From Litorimonas sp051251645 (GTDB lineage Bacteria > Pseudomonadota > Alphaproteobacteria > Caulobacterales > Maricaulaceae), in the NCBI GenBank assembly GCA_051251645.1, contig JBPOEY010000001.1:1426001-1490000 (forward strand): 64,000 nt of DNA, written 5' to 3'. Within the stretch, counting starts at the first letter, position 1, and each line of letters begins with the position of its first letter. Positions 26,096 through 34,892 of the stretch are shown one piece after another. The notes under the pieces are model-generated. The model saw nothing but the letters and a program-made list of their open reading frames with translations, had not been told where the DNA came from and made no database searches. The translations under genes were made by a program, and so were the position numbers.

Positions 26096-26779
26096 TCACT
26101 TGCAGACAGGTGCGAACCCGGCCTCGGTTTCAGACCAATTTTGGATTGGGAGATTTAGATCTTGTGCCTCAGCCAAGGTCTTGGCCTTTGGATCGACGAT
26201 AATAGTTTGATCCATGATCGGAAGAAGGGCAAAATCCGCTCGGCTGTCTGTATAGAATATGGTCGGCCCAGAGAGATTATTGGCGTTCAAGTAGGCCGTC
26301 ACAGCCGCACGTTTCGCGTCTCCGTAGCAATTATCCGACGCAAAACGATCTTCGAGACGATCCCCGTTCCAGGCCATCTGCGTGCAGACAACCCCGTCCA
26401 CATTAAGGCGTTTGGCGATGGGACCAACGATCAAATCGACGGCCGCAGACGCGATTAAAATATGATCCCCCCGGTCACGATGATACGCCAGCGCCGCGAG
26501 ACCCCCGGGGCGAAGCCCTGAACAAATTTCCTTAATGGCAAAGTCTTCAGCCATCCGTTCTAATTCCGGACGCGATCGACGCATCAGGCTCCACCGCATC
26601 ATAGAGCGCTTGACCGCACCGCGGGGCCGACGACCGGCCTTATATTCGATCTGATCACGGATCGTTTCAAACAGCAAAGGCCCCCAAAACCAAGGCCGAT
26701 TCCGCACGCTTCGCCAAATGAAACGGCCCCACGTTCCGCGTTGCGTGAGCGTATAATCAAGATCAAAGACGGCAATCAT
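26096..26779 (-). CDS. HAD-superfamily (subfamily IB) phosphatase
   Basis: This 227-residue hydrolase has motif I FDLDYTLT (nucleophile Asp6, acid Asp8), a motif II serine in IASAAVD, and motif IV in IFYTDSRADFALL preceded by GDAKR. The HAD-IB group includes phosphoserine phosphatases and acyltransferase-linked lipid phosphatases. It starts at ATG 26779, overlapping the flippase stop by one base (TGATG), so it is translationally coupled. In this context it might remove a phosphate from a headgroup intermediate; that is inference. Confidence 0.85.
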   Translation of the reverse strand: MIAVFDLDYTLTQRGTWGRFIWRSVRNRPWFWGPLLFETIRDQIEYKAGRRPRGAVKRSMMRWSLMRRSRPELERMAEDFAIKEICSGLRPGGLAALAYHRDRGDHILIASAAVDLIVGPIAKRLNVDGVVCTQMAWNGDRLEDRFASDNCYGDAKRAAVTAYLNANNLSGPTIFYTDSRADFALLPIMDQTIIVDPKAKTLAEAQDLNLPIQNWSETEAGFAPVCK

Positions 26780-28143
26780 CACGCCTGATCCTCCTTGAAA
26801 GCCGACAAGGTTCTCAAGACCAGAATGATCACAGCGATCAGCGCGACGGAATAACCAACGATCCACGCCCAGCCGGTCCCAATCTCACCCAGCCAGCGCG
26901 TCAGAAGAATAAAGCTTGAGATATAAGCGATGATCCCAGCAGCCCGGGAATAGATCGCGCGTTCCGGTTTCCCGACCGCGTAAAAAACTGGATAGAGCGG
27001 GGCCACGGCCGCGAAAATAGAGGCCCCAAAGACAAGGAGAACTGCAAGGCTCGGGATCATCTCATACCCCTCACCTAGGAACCGCTCCACAAGGGGCGGC
27101 GCTAAAATATATGCGAGCGCAGATAGGAACACGCCTGCCGTTAAAGATACAGCGCTCGCCTTGGTCACAAGGCGTAAAATTTGACCGCCCTTCCCGGCCG
27201 CGACGATGCGAGCCAATTCAGGATAGATGACTTGGTCGAGCAATTTGACGCCTTCAGATAACAGCTTGGCGATTTCTTCGGCGAATTTATAAACGGTAAC
27301 AAAGATGGGGCCGAACACGACCATAACCAGCAAAACTGGCAAATGTGAAAAGCCCGCCGCAAGCGAGCTATCAAAATAGGCCTTGGTCGAAAAGGCCCAC
27401 AGACCGCTTCGGGGACGCAAAAAATCGACTTTGGCTTTGATCGCTGGCTTCAGGATTCCCCGCTTGGCGAGTTCTGTTAACCCAAGACCAATCACGACGA
27501 AGTTCCGTATCAGCGCGCCCGCATACCAAACCGCAATAAAACCGATCATGCCCCAGCCTTGATGGGCGGCAATTAAGACCCCGATCAAACGGACAGACGG
27601 CATCACAAGCCAAGCCGCCGCGAGGCCATTGAACTTATCAAAAAGTCGCAAGACACCCGTGCTCATCCCTGTTTGTTGGAATAGAACAACCGAGCAATAC
27701 GCTACAACAAGCCCGAACAATTTCGACGGATCAATCTGTTGATTCCCCGGCCAAAAATCCGGGTAGGCTTTCACAATCGCCACAAATACGCCAAATAAGG
27801 CGATGGCCGCAACGTAAGATAAGCAGACGGCCACAGCATCCAGGATAGCTGAGAATTTGACTAATTTAGCGAAGGACGGCCCATCCTCAGCCTCGGCATC
27901 ATCAGAGCCAAACCGAATGATGGATTGCCACGGTTGAAAGGTCATCATTTCCGCAAAGAAAATCATATAGGCGTGAAGGAAAATGACGATGCCGAATTCG
28001 ACCTGACTATCCAACGCTTGCGCAGTGACAATCAGAGTAATGACGCCCAGAATCGCCCCTAGCGCCTTCGCTCCAAAGAGAAGCCCGGCATTAGACACAA
28101 TTCGGTTTCCGACCGAGCCCTTACATACGACCGATAGATCCAT
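26779..28143 (-). CDS. MOP-superfamily lipid/polysaccharide flippase (Wzx-like)
   Basis: This 454-residue polytopic protein has about 12-14 hydrophobic segments throughout and few charged loops, as in Wzx/MurJ/MATE-type flippases. The N-terminus SNAGLLFGAKALGAILG and the C-terminal ILAPPLVERFLGEGYEMIP pattern suit the polysaccharide_synt group. Such proteins flip lipid-linked substrates across the inner membrane. It is coupled by single-base overlaps to the nucleotidyltransferase (TAATG) and HAD genes. A role in flipping a decorated sphingolipid is plausible from context only. Confidence 0.85.
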   Translation of the reverse strand: MDLSVVCKGSVGNRIVSNAGLLFGAKALGAILGVITLIVTAQALDSQVEFGIVIFLHAYMIFFAEMMTFQPWQSIIRFGSDDAEAEDGPSFAKLVKFSAILDAVAVCLSYVAAIALFGVFVAIVKAYPDFWPGNQQIDPSKLFGLVVAYCSVVLFQQTGMSTGVLRLFDKFNGLAAAWLVMPSVRLIGVLIAAHQGWGMIGFIAVWYAGALIRNFVVIGLGLTELAKRGILKPAIKAKVDFLRPRSGLWAFSTKAYFDSSLAAGFSHLPVLLVMVVFGPIFVTVYKFAEEIAKLLSEGVKLLDQVIYPELARIVAAGKGGQILRLVTKASAVSLTAGVFLSALAYILAPPLVERFLGEGYEMIPSLAVLLVFGASIFAAVAPLYPVFYAVGKPERAIYSRAAGIIAYISSFILLTRWLGEIGTGWAWIVGYSVALIAVIILVLRTLSAFKEDQA

Positions 28144-28883
28144 TAATCGCGTGCCGCCAATATCTTTTCGACCAACACCAGATCGGACGGCTTATCAACG
28201 TCAATGGCCGCTTCGGCAAACGGCAGAAGAATCGGCATGGCGGACATATCGAGCTTTTTCGAGACCGCTTCAAATGCACCGTGCAATGTGAGCCGACCGG
28301 ACGCATATTTCACGCCAAGGCCCAATCCAACGGTCCGCGCCAGTTTTAGCGGATCTTTGCGAAAATCCTGCGCAACCCGCCAAAATCGGATCGCTTCGAG
28401 CGCATTATCATTGGCGAGGTAAAAGAGATTACAGCCGCTCACGGCATGATCGGCAAACCGCAAATAGGTTCGCTTCGTCGTTGGATAAGCGGCCTGAATA
28501 ACTGTTTCGGTTGCCAGTCCGACGGTGAAATCCGCACCGGAGACTTGCGATTGAGTGACAAAATGTTCCACCATGGCAGACGTTAGCAAAGCATGATCAC
28601 AGGTCGTTAATAAGATTGGATACGGTCCTTCGCTGGCCGCCATTAAGGCGCTATCAGCCGGACCGCGTCCACCTTCGACAATTTTAAATCCTGCTTTAGT
28701 CTCTGCATAGCCAGATAACGCAAACGGCTCGCTGATCCCGGCGTCCCGAAGCGCGGTTGCGACACGCTCAACCATAGCAATTCCACGAATTGGAATGTCG
28801 GCCTTGTAAGCCACGCCCGCATGATCGCAGAGGGCATCGGGACCGGGCCGCTGTCCAGCCAAAATAATCGCGCGTAGACTCAC
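28143..28883 (-). CDS. Nucleotidyltransferase-fold protein (MobA/IspD-like)
   Basis: This 246-residue protein has the GT-A/NTP-transferase fold. It opens with AIILAGQRPGPDALCDHAG, and Lys27 follows in VAYKADIPIRG. It later shows PILLTTCDHALLTSAM, where the DH pair replaces the usual DxP/DxD metal site, and a C-terminal DVDKPSDLVLVEKIL. The usual GGxGxR loop is altered to GQRPGP. It may activate a headgroup precursor with CTP or another NTP, like CDP-alcohol enzymes. It overlaps the GNAT-type gene by 4 bp and the flippase by 1 bp. Confidence 0.82.
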   Translation of the reverse strand: MSLRAIILAGQRPGPDALCDHAGVAYKADIPIRGIAMVERVATALRDAGISEPFALSGYAETKAGFKIVEGGRGPADSALMAASEGPYPILLTTCDHALLTSAMVEHFVTQSQVSGADFTVGLATETVIQAAYPTTKRTYLRFADHAVSGCNLFYLANDNALEAIRFWRVAQDFRKDPLKLARTVGLGLGVKYASGRLTLHGAFEAVSKKLDMSAMPILLPFAEAAIDVDKPSDLVLVEKILAARD

Positions 28884-30019
28884 AGCTCAGCCTCAACCAT
28901 TCGATACGTTTTATACTGGTCGGCACCGACCAATTCGCAAATACTTGTCATGCTGCGATTACCTTCCAAGACCCAAGAGAGCTCGCACTGCGTAAACCCT
29001 TGTGCCTGACCGGCATCAAATGCGTCAGAGCAAATCTTTGTCGTCAAAGCGACTCCTCGTCGGCCTTTATGAAATTTTCGCTTAAGCCCCATCAGCGGGA
29101 CGCGGCCCTTGGTGACTTTTTTAGTTTTGAGGCGCCAAAGCAGTTGCGCCCAGCCAAAGGGCAATAAACGGCCATTTAACCCCTTTACGACTTCGTTCAA
29201 ATCCGGAACCATCCAAATGAAAGTCGCCGGTTCGCCGTCGACAAAGCCAATCTGAAACCCGGACCCAAACATGATCGGTTTCATCTCTTTGGCCATATGG
29301 CTGAACTGCTCTTCAGTGAAGGGGATGAAGCCCCAATTATCCGCCCACGCATCATTGAAAATCCCGCGCGCCATGCGGACATCCTCCATGAAATCGCGCG
29401 CATTCATTGACCGCCAGGTCAAACCGGGATCCGTTTCAGCCTTCGCGCGCAAAGCCTCGACCAGCCGCCCACTCGGCGCGCCGTCGGTGATATCCGCGAG
29501 ATAGGCATACAGATCGACGGATTTTTCAAACCCGTTTCGGGCTATCGCCTCAAGCTGATAGGGGTGGCCATAGGGCATCATCACGGCGGGTGGATGATCA
29601 AACCCATCAACCAACAAGCCGATTTCCTCATTTACACTCCACATCGCCGGACCGCGTAAATGTGTTCGACCTTGCGACCGCGCCCAGTTTTTTGCTGCCT
29701 CAAGAAGGCCATCGGAGAGCGCCGGATCGTCTTCACAATCAAAGTAACCGAAGAAAGCAACAGTGCCGCCGTGCACCCGGTCATGCGCGGCGTTGATAAA
29801 GGCGGCGATGCGACCGACCGCTTGTCCCGCACGACGGGCCACGAAAAAACGGGCTGTGATCGCAGTTCGGGTCGGATTTTTTGCGCTGAGTTGAGCTTTA
29901 CGTTCAAATCTTAGAGGCGCACGCCACATCGGCTCACCCGCATAGAGGCAGTAGGGAAGCGAGAGAAAATCGCTATCGGCTTGATCCGACCCGCTGATAT
30001 CAAATGCGGCACGCGCCAT
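28880..30019 (-). CDS. bcerS: GNAT-fold N-acyltransferase, candidate bacterial ceramide synthase
   Basis: This 379-residue protein is YghO-like. It has a GNAT core with VGRIAAFINAAHDR and GYFDCEDDPALSDGLLEAAKNWARSQG (an acyl-CoA pyrophosphate-loop region), GPAMWSVNEEIGLLVDGFD, and a second module containing WGFIPFTEEQFSHMA and CELSWVLEGNRSM. The Caulobacter ceramide synthase bCerS, which N-acylates sphinganine, is a GNAT-like protein of this kind encoded in the sphingolipid locus. Here it lies in the same locus as spt, dedicated ACP and fatty acyl-AMP ligase. I infer the function from this combination, with the symbol given on that basis. Confidence 0.75.
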   Translation of the reverse strand: MARAAFDISGSDQADSDFLSLPYCLYAGEPMWRAPLRFERKAQLSAKNPTRTAITARFFVARRAGQAVGRIAAFINAAHDRVHGGTVAFFGYFDCEDDPALSDGLLEAAKNWARSQGRTHLRGPAMWSVNEEIGLLVDGFDHPPAVMMPYGHPYQLEAIARNGFEKSVDLYAYLADITDGAPSGRLVEALRAKAETDPGLTWRSMNARDFMEDVRMARGIFNDAWADNWGFIPFTEEQFSHMAKEMKPIMFGSGFQIGFVDGEPATFIWMVPDLNEVVKGLNGRLLPFGWAQLLWRLKTKKVTKGRVPLMGLKRKFHKGRRGVALTTKICSDAFDAGQAQGFTQCELSWVLEGNRSMTSICELVGADQYKTYRMVEAEL

Positions 30020-30073
30020 GCGGTTGAACCTTTTGGTTGTCCAATGAAGAGGCTGCCATGACGGCAGAGCCTA

Positions 30074-30634
30074 TTACGGGTCAACCAAATTAATAGCAAT
30101 CTCAACGCCGTCATGCGGAACTGTGAAACGGGTTTCTTCCCATCTTGGAAGACGGAGCGATTCAATCACGGGATTGTTAGAGAGGCCAAAAGGCTCTTTC
30201 GGTCTGAAGTTCCACTTTTTGTCGAGCTTCCGGTCACCGTCTATGTCGTGATAGCCGACGATTGCATATTCACCAGCGCTCGGCACATGGATACAAACCT
30301 TCATCGGACCCGCTTCGGCTGGCACACGAATGCGGCGCAGCTTGCCAGAGCTTTTCATAAAGTCATTCTCACCGAAGAGCTCAAGTTTAAGAATGCCCTC
30401 TTGCGAAATATTGTTGATCGTCAAGCGAACTTGGTGAAAGCCCAGAATACAACGGTCTGCGGCGTCAGTGTCATAAAGCTCAAGACCCCGTTCAATACCG
30501 ATTGCGGATCGGGGGCGGTCATCTTCAGCCGTTGCGGTTGACGTTGCAGCTATGCTGAAACATCCAACCGCCAGCGCTGAAGCCGTGCGAATAAATTTCA
30601 GGTTGAGTCTGCGCGGGGGATTTGCGTTGATCAT
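30074..30634 (-). CDS. DUF2141 domain protein, exported
   Basis: This 186-residue protein has an N-terminal signal peptide (basic RRLNLKFIR, a hydrophobic core, and an ATSTATA cleavage region near residue 36). A beta-rich DUF2141 domain follows, with the conserved GEYAIVGYHDIDGDRKLD region and the late GLSNNP motif. It is presumably periplasmic. No function is established that I can name. It is the promoter-proximal gene of the minus arm and faces the LptF-like gene across a 93 bp divergent region, so it is probably expressed with the lipid genes. Confidence 0.85.
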   Translation of the reverse strand: MINANPPRRLNLKFIRTASALAVGCFSIAATSTATAEDDRPRSAIGIERGLELYDTDAADRCILGFHQVRLTINNISQEGILKLELFGENDFMKSSGKLRRIRVPAEAGPMKVCIHVPSAGEYAIVGYHDIDGDRKLDKKWNFRPKEPFGLSNNPVIESLRLPRWEETRFTVPHDGVEIAINLVDP

Positions 30635-30727
30635 GGCTTTTCAATAGGCCCGGTTAGATGAGCACGACATGAACCATTTCATGTCGGATAAGTTTCGAAT
30701 ATGGCACGGAATTAGACTTATGAAAGT

Positions 30728-31966
30728 GTGCATCGCAGGAATTCCTTGGGACGTCTAAACACATATCTTTTCAAAAGAGCAGCGTCTGCGATTGGTGGGT
30801 TGATCGTTTTTGCCTGTTGCGTGCTGCTATTGGAACGCCTGCTGCGGATTTTTGAAGTTGTCACAACCTCAACAAAGCCCGCGTCTGACGCCTCCAATAT
30901 GATCGTGTCGCTCCTGCCTTACTATCTCGGTATTGCCGTGCCGATGGCCTTGATGCTCGGCACAATCATCACGGTTGACCGTTTTTCACGCTCTTCTGAA
31001 CTGACGGCAGCCTTAGGCGCAGGCGTATCACTGACCCATATGACAAAGCCCTTTATGGCCATTGCGGCTATTTTGGCTGTCGGCTCGATCCTAATCGAAG
31101 GCTGGTTACAGCCACTCGGGCGCTATCGCTACCGGACGGTCGAGAATTCCGTCAAGCAAACCGCCTTCACGGCCGCCCTTCGCGAAGGCATGTTCACGAC
31201 AGTGGGGTCGCGCACCTATTTTGGTGGCACAGCTAAGCCTGAGGCCGGGATTGGACCGATTTTCATTTACGACGCGATCATAGAAGATGGCGTTGAGACA
31301 GGATTTCGCCTCACAACGGCCAATGAAGGCGAATTGATTGTGCGCGAAGAAAGCGGCGCGCCGGTCCTGCAACTCGGGTCTGGTCTCGGCTATCAAGTCA
31401 CGAATAATTCGCGCCTTTCCGATAATATTGGCTTTGGTGGAATGTCGATTGCGGGAGCGTCGAATCCGACCCCGTTCCGGATCCGGGGCAATGATGAGCG
31501 CGAATTGACCTCAACCGAGCTCTTTGAAAATCGCCGGGGCGATCAACGAACAGAGATTGATCGCAACACTAATAATGCGACGCTTCATTTACGAATAGCG
31601 CGAACGCTGCTGCTCTTCATCATTCCCTTTATCGCGGTGCCGTTTGGCTTGAATTATGGGAGGAATCCGTCGTCAGCTGGCATTTTTGTGGGCGTCGTCT
31701 TCCTCGTGTCTTTACAAAAGGCCTTAGAGTTCGCTCAATCGATTGGCGCATCAGGTAAACTGCCGCCATGGATCGGGATTTGGGGCCTGATGGGTTTCCT
31801 CGCTCTGTTTGCAGCCTTTATCTTCTGGAAAAGCGCCTTCAAAATGGGGCAGCCCCCCCTGACGTCCTTCGCGCAATGGGTCAGTCACATGCAGGGGCGA
31901 GTACGCTCCATCGTAAAACAGTTACGCGGACGATTGCGCGGCGAGACCGAGGTCCATCGTGCTTAA
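30728..31966 (+). CDS. LptF/YjgP-like permease paralogue in the lipid locus
   Basis: This 412-residue protein shows LptF topology. Three N-terminal membrane segments (about 14-36, 55-80 and 100-125) precede a large periplasmic jellyroll-like domain (about 130-290), followed by three C-terminal segments (about 296-315, 322-345, 355-375). The coupling region reads IITVDRFSRSSELTAALGAG. LptF and LptG are the membrane half of the LPS-extracting ABC transporter. Here the pair sits beside sphingolipid genes rather than lptD, so it may serve sphingolipid export. The GTG start at 30728 is weak; TTG 30746 has AGGA 5 bp upstream. Confidence 0.85.
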   Translation: MHRRNSLGRLNTYLFKRAASAIGGLIVFACCVLLLERLLRIFEVVTTSTKPASDASNMIVSLLPYYLGIAVPMALMLGTIITVDRFSRSSELTAALGAGVSLTHMTKPFMAIAAILAVGSILIEGWLQPLGRYRYRTVENSVKQTAFTAALREGMFTTVGSRTYFGGTAKPEAGIGPIFIYDAIIEDGVETGFRLTTANEGELIVREESGAPVLQLGSGLGYQVTNNSRLSDNIGFGGMSIAGASNPTPFRIRGNDERELTSTELFENRRGDQRTEIDRNTNNATLHLRIARTLLLFIIPFIAVPFGLNYGRNPSSAGIFVGVVFLVSLQKALEFAQSIGASGKLPPWIGIWGLMGFLALFAAFIFWKSAFKMGQPPLTSFAQWVSHMQGRVRSIVKQLRGRLRGETEVHRA

Positions 31967-33038
31967 GTTCGCTATTTATCTGTCGAAGTCCTTTCTGTTC
32001 ACCTGGTTGACAGTTGTCTTTGGGTTTCTCGTCCTCATTGGCTTGCTCGATAGCCTCGCGAACGGCGCCGATATTGTCGCCAGTGGTGAAGGTTTTAAAG
32101 GCACGTTCAAATATATGGGGCTCCGCGCGCCTGTGATCTTTGACCGCATATTTGTCTTCACACTCGTCGTCGCCATCCTGCTGACCTATGTGAAATTGAT
32201 CCGGCAGCATGAGTTGGTCGCCCTGCTCGGCTTTGGGATCAGCGCGACACGGCAAGTGCTCCTCATGACCCCTGTTCTGCTTGGCGCCTCAATTCTGTCC
32301 ATCACCTTTATCGATTACACCATGGCTCCAGCGGTTCGCGCTCTACAGGCTTGGGGGATCGGCGAATATAAGGTGAAAAATATCACCCGCGACAATCCGC
32401 TATGGCTCGAAGACAGTGGCGCTATTATTCGCGCGACCCAACGTGTCTCTTATGAGACACTCGGCAATATTCAGATTTTCGAGCGCAACGACCTCGGAGA
32501 GGTCGACGCGATCATTTGGGCGGATAAAGGCACCTACGCGGGGAAGGGATGGACACTCCAAGGCGTTCGCCGGCTCGACGTGAAAGGCTCAAACGGCGAA
32601 CCCCGTGAAGCCGTGCCAGTCAATGGGAATGCGACATGGACAACCTCTCAAACCCCGACGTCAATTGCTCGCCTCGCCGCTGAACCGCGTGATTTATCGC
32701 TCTCAGAAATGCGGGACTTCATGAAACCTGGCAATAGTGGGGCCAAACCGTCTTTCGCCTATGCTTTCTGGCATGCCCATCGCCTCACCCGCCCCCTCGC
32801 CGTGCTTATTCTCCTTATCGCTTGCGCGGCCATGATGCAGCGCACAGGGCGTGAGGACACAGGCGACAAAACCCTCATCCTTGGCATCACCTTGGGTTTT
32901 GTGTTTCTAATTATTGACGGCGCCATGGCGACATTTGCAGCATCAGGGGGCCTGTCGGTCGGACCGGCGATCGCTATGCCATTACTGGCGTTTGGGCTGC
33001 TATCCGCATTTCTTCTGACCCGAACAGAGGCGCTATAG
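31959..33038 (+). CDS. LptG/YjgQ-like permease paralogue in the lipid locus
   Basis: This 359-residue partner of the preceding gene has the same six-segment plan. Its N-terminal helix is KSFLFTWLTVVFGFLVLIG, the coupling helix region is LIRQHELVALLGFGISATRQ, there is a central periplasmic domain (about 120-265), and three helices close the protein. The GTG start overlaps the LptF-like stop by 8 bp, so the pair is coupled. No LptB-type ATPase gene is in the window. The canonical LptB could be shared or encoded elsewhere. Confidence 0.85.
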   Translation: MLKFAIYLSKSFLFTWLTVVFGFLVLIGLLDSLANGADIVASGEGFKGTFKYMGLRAPVIFDRIFVFTLVVAILLTYVKLIRQHELVALLGFGISATRQVLLMTPVLLGASILSITFIDYTMAPAVRALQAWGIGEYKVKNITRDNPLWLEDSGAIIRATQRVSYETLGNIQIFERNDLGEVDAIIWADKGTYAGKGWTLQGVRRLDVKGSNGEPREAVPVNGNATWTTSQTPTSIARLAAEPRDLSLSEMRDFMKPGNSGAKPSFAYAFWHAHRLTRPLAVLILLIACAAMMQRTGREDTGDKTLILGITLGFVFLIIDGAMATFAASGGLSVGPAIAMPLLAFGLLSAFLLTRTEAL

Positions 33039-33045
33039 TCGTCCT

Positions 33046-33951
33046 ATGACCGCGTCTTTGTTCATCAACCCGCACTCAGAGCGCGTGGGCAAAAAAGGCT
33101 CCCGCCTCGCCACCCATGCCGATGAACACGGTGCGCGTGTCTTTGACCTTGCCTTATTCGAGGCTCTACCCGCCCAAGTTGAAGCAGCTCTCAGCACGTC
33201 TGACCTTATCGTCATTGAGGGCGGTGACGGCACCGTTCAATGCGTCATGAGCGAAGTCATGCGACAAGTCGGCGACACTGAAAATATTCCCGACTTTGCC
33301 ATCGCTTCTGGCGGCATGACGAACCAAATCGCCAAGATCATTGGCATGAAACGCGTCGGCCGGTCTGGATTGAAGACAATCCATAATGACCCAAAAGCGC
33401 TCCAAACTCGCATGATCCGCCTGTCATGCGACGGTGTTCCCGATCAATATGGCTTTCTCTTCTCCACTGGGGCGTTGCCGATGGTGACAGACTTCGCAAA
33501 GAACGAACTACACTCACGTGGTATTGGCGGATCAGCCGCTGTCGTTGGCGGGATCGTTAAAGCCGTCACAGCGGAACGCGACAGCGTCATGCCCGCCACG
33601 GACTGCACGCTGACTATCAATGGGGTCGTCCGGACAGGTCCCCATCTCGGCACGGTCGCGACGACTTTACCCTCTGTTGCATTGGGTCTCGACCCATTTT
33701 GGGGCGATGAGGACGGAGATCTCCGCCTCACCTATGTCGAAGGCGGTTGCTCGAAACTCTATCGTCACCTCGCCGAAGTCTGGGTCGGCTTCAAAGATAA
33801 AGACCGTCGTCCCGATGGTTTTTATAGCTGGAACACAGATACGGCGGAATTCGCATATTCAGGTCCGGTTATGATGGATGGTGAACCGCTCAATCTGCCC
33901 GGCGACACGTTCCGGATATCCTCTAGTCGCCCCGTCACGATCCGGCGATGA
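33046..33951 (+). CDS. Diacylglycerol-kinase-family lipid kinase, candidate ceramide kinase
   Basis: This 301-residue protein has the lipid-kinase signature. It begins SLFINPHSERVG, has the nucleotide-binding IEGGDGTVQCVMSE (GGDGT at 59-63), and a second conserved loop IASGGMTNQIAKIIG. DAGK-fold enzymes phosphorylate diacylglycerol, sphingosine or ceramide. Caulobacter CpgB, which phosphorylates ceramide, belongs to this fold and lies in the equivalent locus. The ceramide assignment here is contextual. It follows the LptG-like gene by 7 bp and overlaps the next gene by 4 bp. Confidence 0.85.
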   Translation: MTASLFINPHSERVGKKGSRLATHADEHGARVFDLALFEALPAQVEAALSTSDLIVIEGGDGTVQCVMSEVMRQVGDTENIPDFAIASGGMTNQIAKIIGMKRVGRSGLKTIHNDPKALQTRMIRLSCDGVPDQYGFLFSTGALPMVTDFAKNELHSRGIGGSAAVVGGIVKAVTAERDSVMPATDCTLTINGVVRTGPHLGTVATTLPSVALGLDPFWGDEDGDLRLTYVEGGCSKLYRHLAEVWVGFKDKDRRPDGFYSWNTDTAEFAYSGPVMMDGEPLNLPGDTFRISSSRPVTIRR

Positions 33952-34892
33952 CCCCCGCAAGCTCGGAGGCAAGGGCGGACCCGCTGCTGGACTTGATCCG
34001 ATCAGAACAGATGGACCCCCCCGCGCGCGTTCACAGCGTGATGAATGCTATCCGGACGCGTCACGCGGGTCGTGTTCTCGGTTTTGTCTATTACGGGTCC
34101 AGCCTGCGGGACTTGGACGATGCAGAGAAGATGCTCGACTTCTATGTGCTGGTCGACAGCTACAAGAAAACACATGGCCCCACATTATCAGGGCGGTGGA
34201 GGGCGCTGACGAACCGCCTGATTCCGCCCGCCGTTTATTATCTTGAGCAAGAGAATGACGGCATTTTGTCGACCTGCAAATATTCTATCATTACGTTGGA
34301 CGAGTTCGAACGCCGTTGCTCTGACAGTTTTCTCAGCCAAGTCTGGGGGCGGTTTAGTCAGCCTTGTGCTTTATTGGACGCGTCCGACGCGACGATAGAG
34401 GGCCGGATTTTACAAGCGCGTGCTGATGCTGTGCGGAAACTCGCGCGCGAAACTACACCGCTATTTGATGGCCCCGCAACGGCTCCCGAATTCTGGGGGC
34501 GCGCCTTCTATGAGAGCTACCGAACCGAACTTCGACCGGAAAGCAATGATGGGCGGGCAAAGGAAATCGTCGCTCGGTTTCAGAATCGCTACGACACAGT
34601 CAGCGAAGCACTCTTCGGGGCGCCCGTGAAAGACCATTATGCTGTGCAATCCTATCCCGGACGAGGTTCAAAGCTGCGGTGGTTCCTGCGGCGCTTGATT
34701 GGCCGCCCCACCGCCGCACTCCGCGTTATCAATAGCGCCGCCACATTCGATGGCGGCCTTGATTACGTGCTGCGCAAAGTCGAGCGGCACTCTGGCGTGT
34801 CGCTCGAGGTCACGGACTCGCAGCGCAGACATCCGGTTCTCTGGTCGCCCGTGCTCGGGTGGAAGCTCTGGCGACGCGGGGCGTTTAGGTGA
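33948..34892 (+). CDS. Tam41-like nucleotidyltransferase, candidate lipid cytidylyltransferase
   Basis: This 314-residue protein carries a nucleotidyltransferase motif of Tam41 type: FVYYGSSLRDLDDAEKMLDF with Gly50-Ser51, followed by YVLVDSY with acidic residues Asp64 and Asp70. Tam41 makes CDP-diacylglycerol from phosphatidate in mitochondria and some bacteria. Here the adjacent lipid kinase could supply a phosphorylated lipid for CTP activation. A downstream part at about 120-160 (YSIITLDEFERRC) is also Tam41-like. The match is by pattern only. It overlaps the kinase gene by 4 bp and the next gene by 4 bp (GTGA). Confidence 0.7.
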   Translation: MTPASSEARADPLLDLIRSEQMDPPARVHSVMNAIRTRHAGRVLGFVYYGSSLRDLDDAEKMLDFYVLVDSYKKTHGPTLSGRWRALTNRLIPPAVYYLEQENDGILSTCKYSIITLDEFERRCSDSFLSQVWGRFSQPCALLDASDATIEGRILQARADAVRKLARETTPLFDGPATAPEFWGRAFYESYRTELRPESNDGRAKEIVARFQNRYDTVSEALFGAPVKDHYAVQSYPGRGSKLRWFLRRLIGRPTAALRVINSAATFDGGLDYVLRKVERHSGVSLEVTDSQRRHPVLWSPVLGWKLWRRGAFR

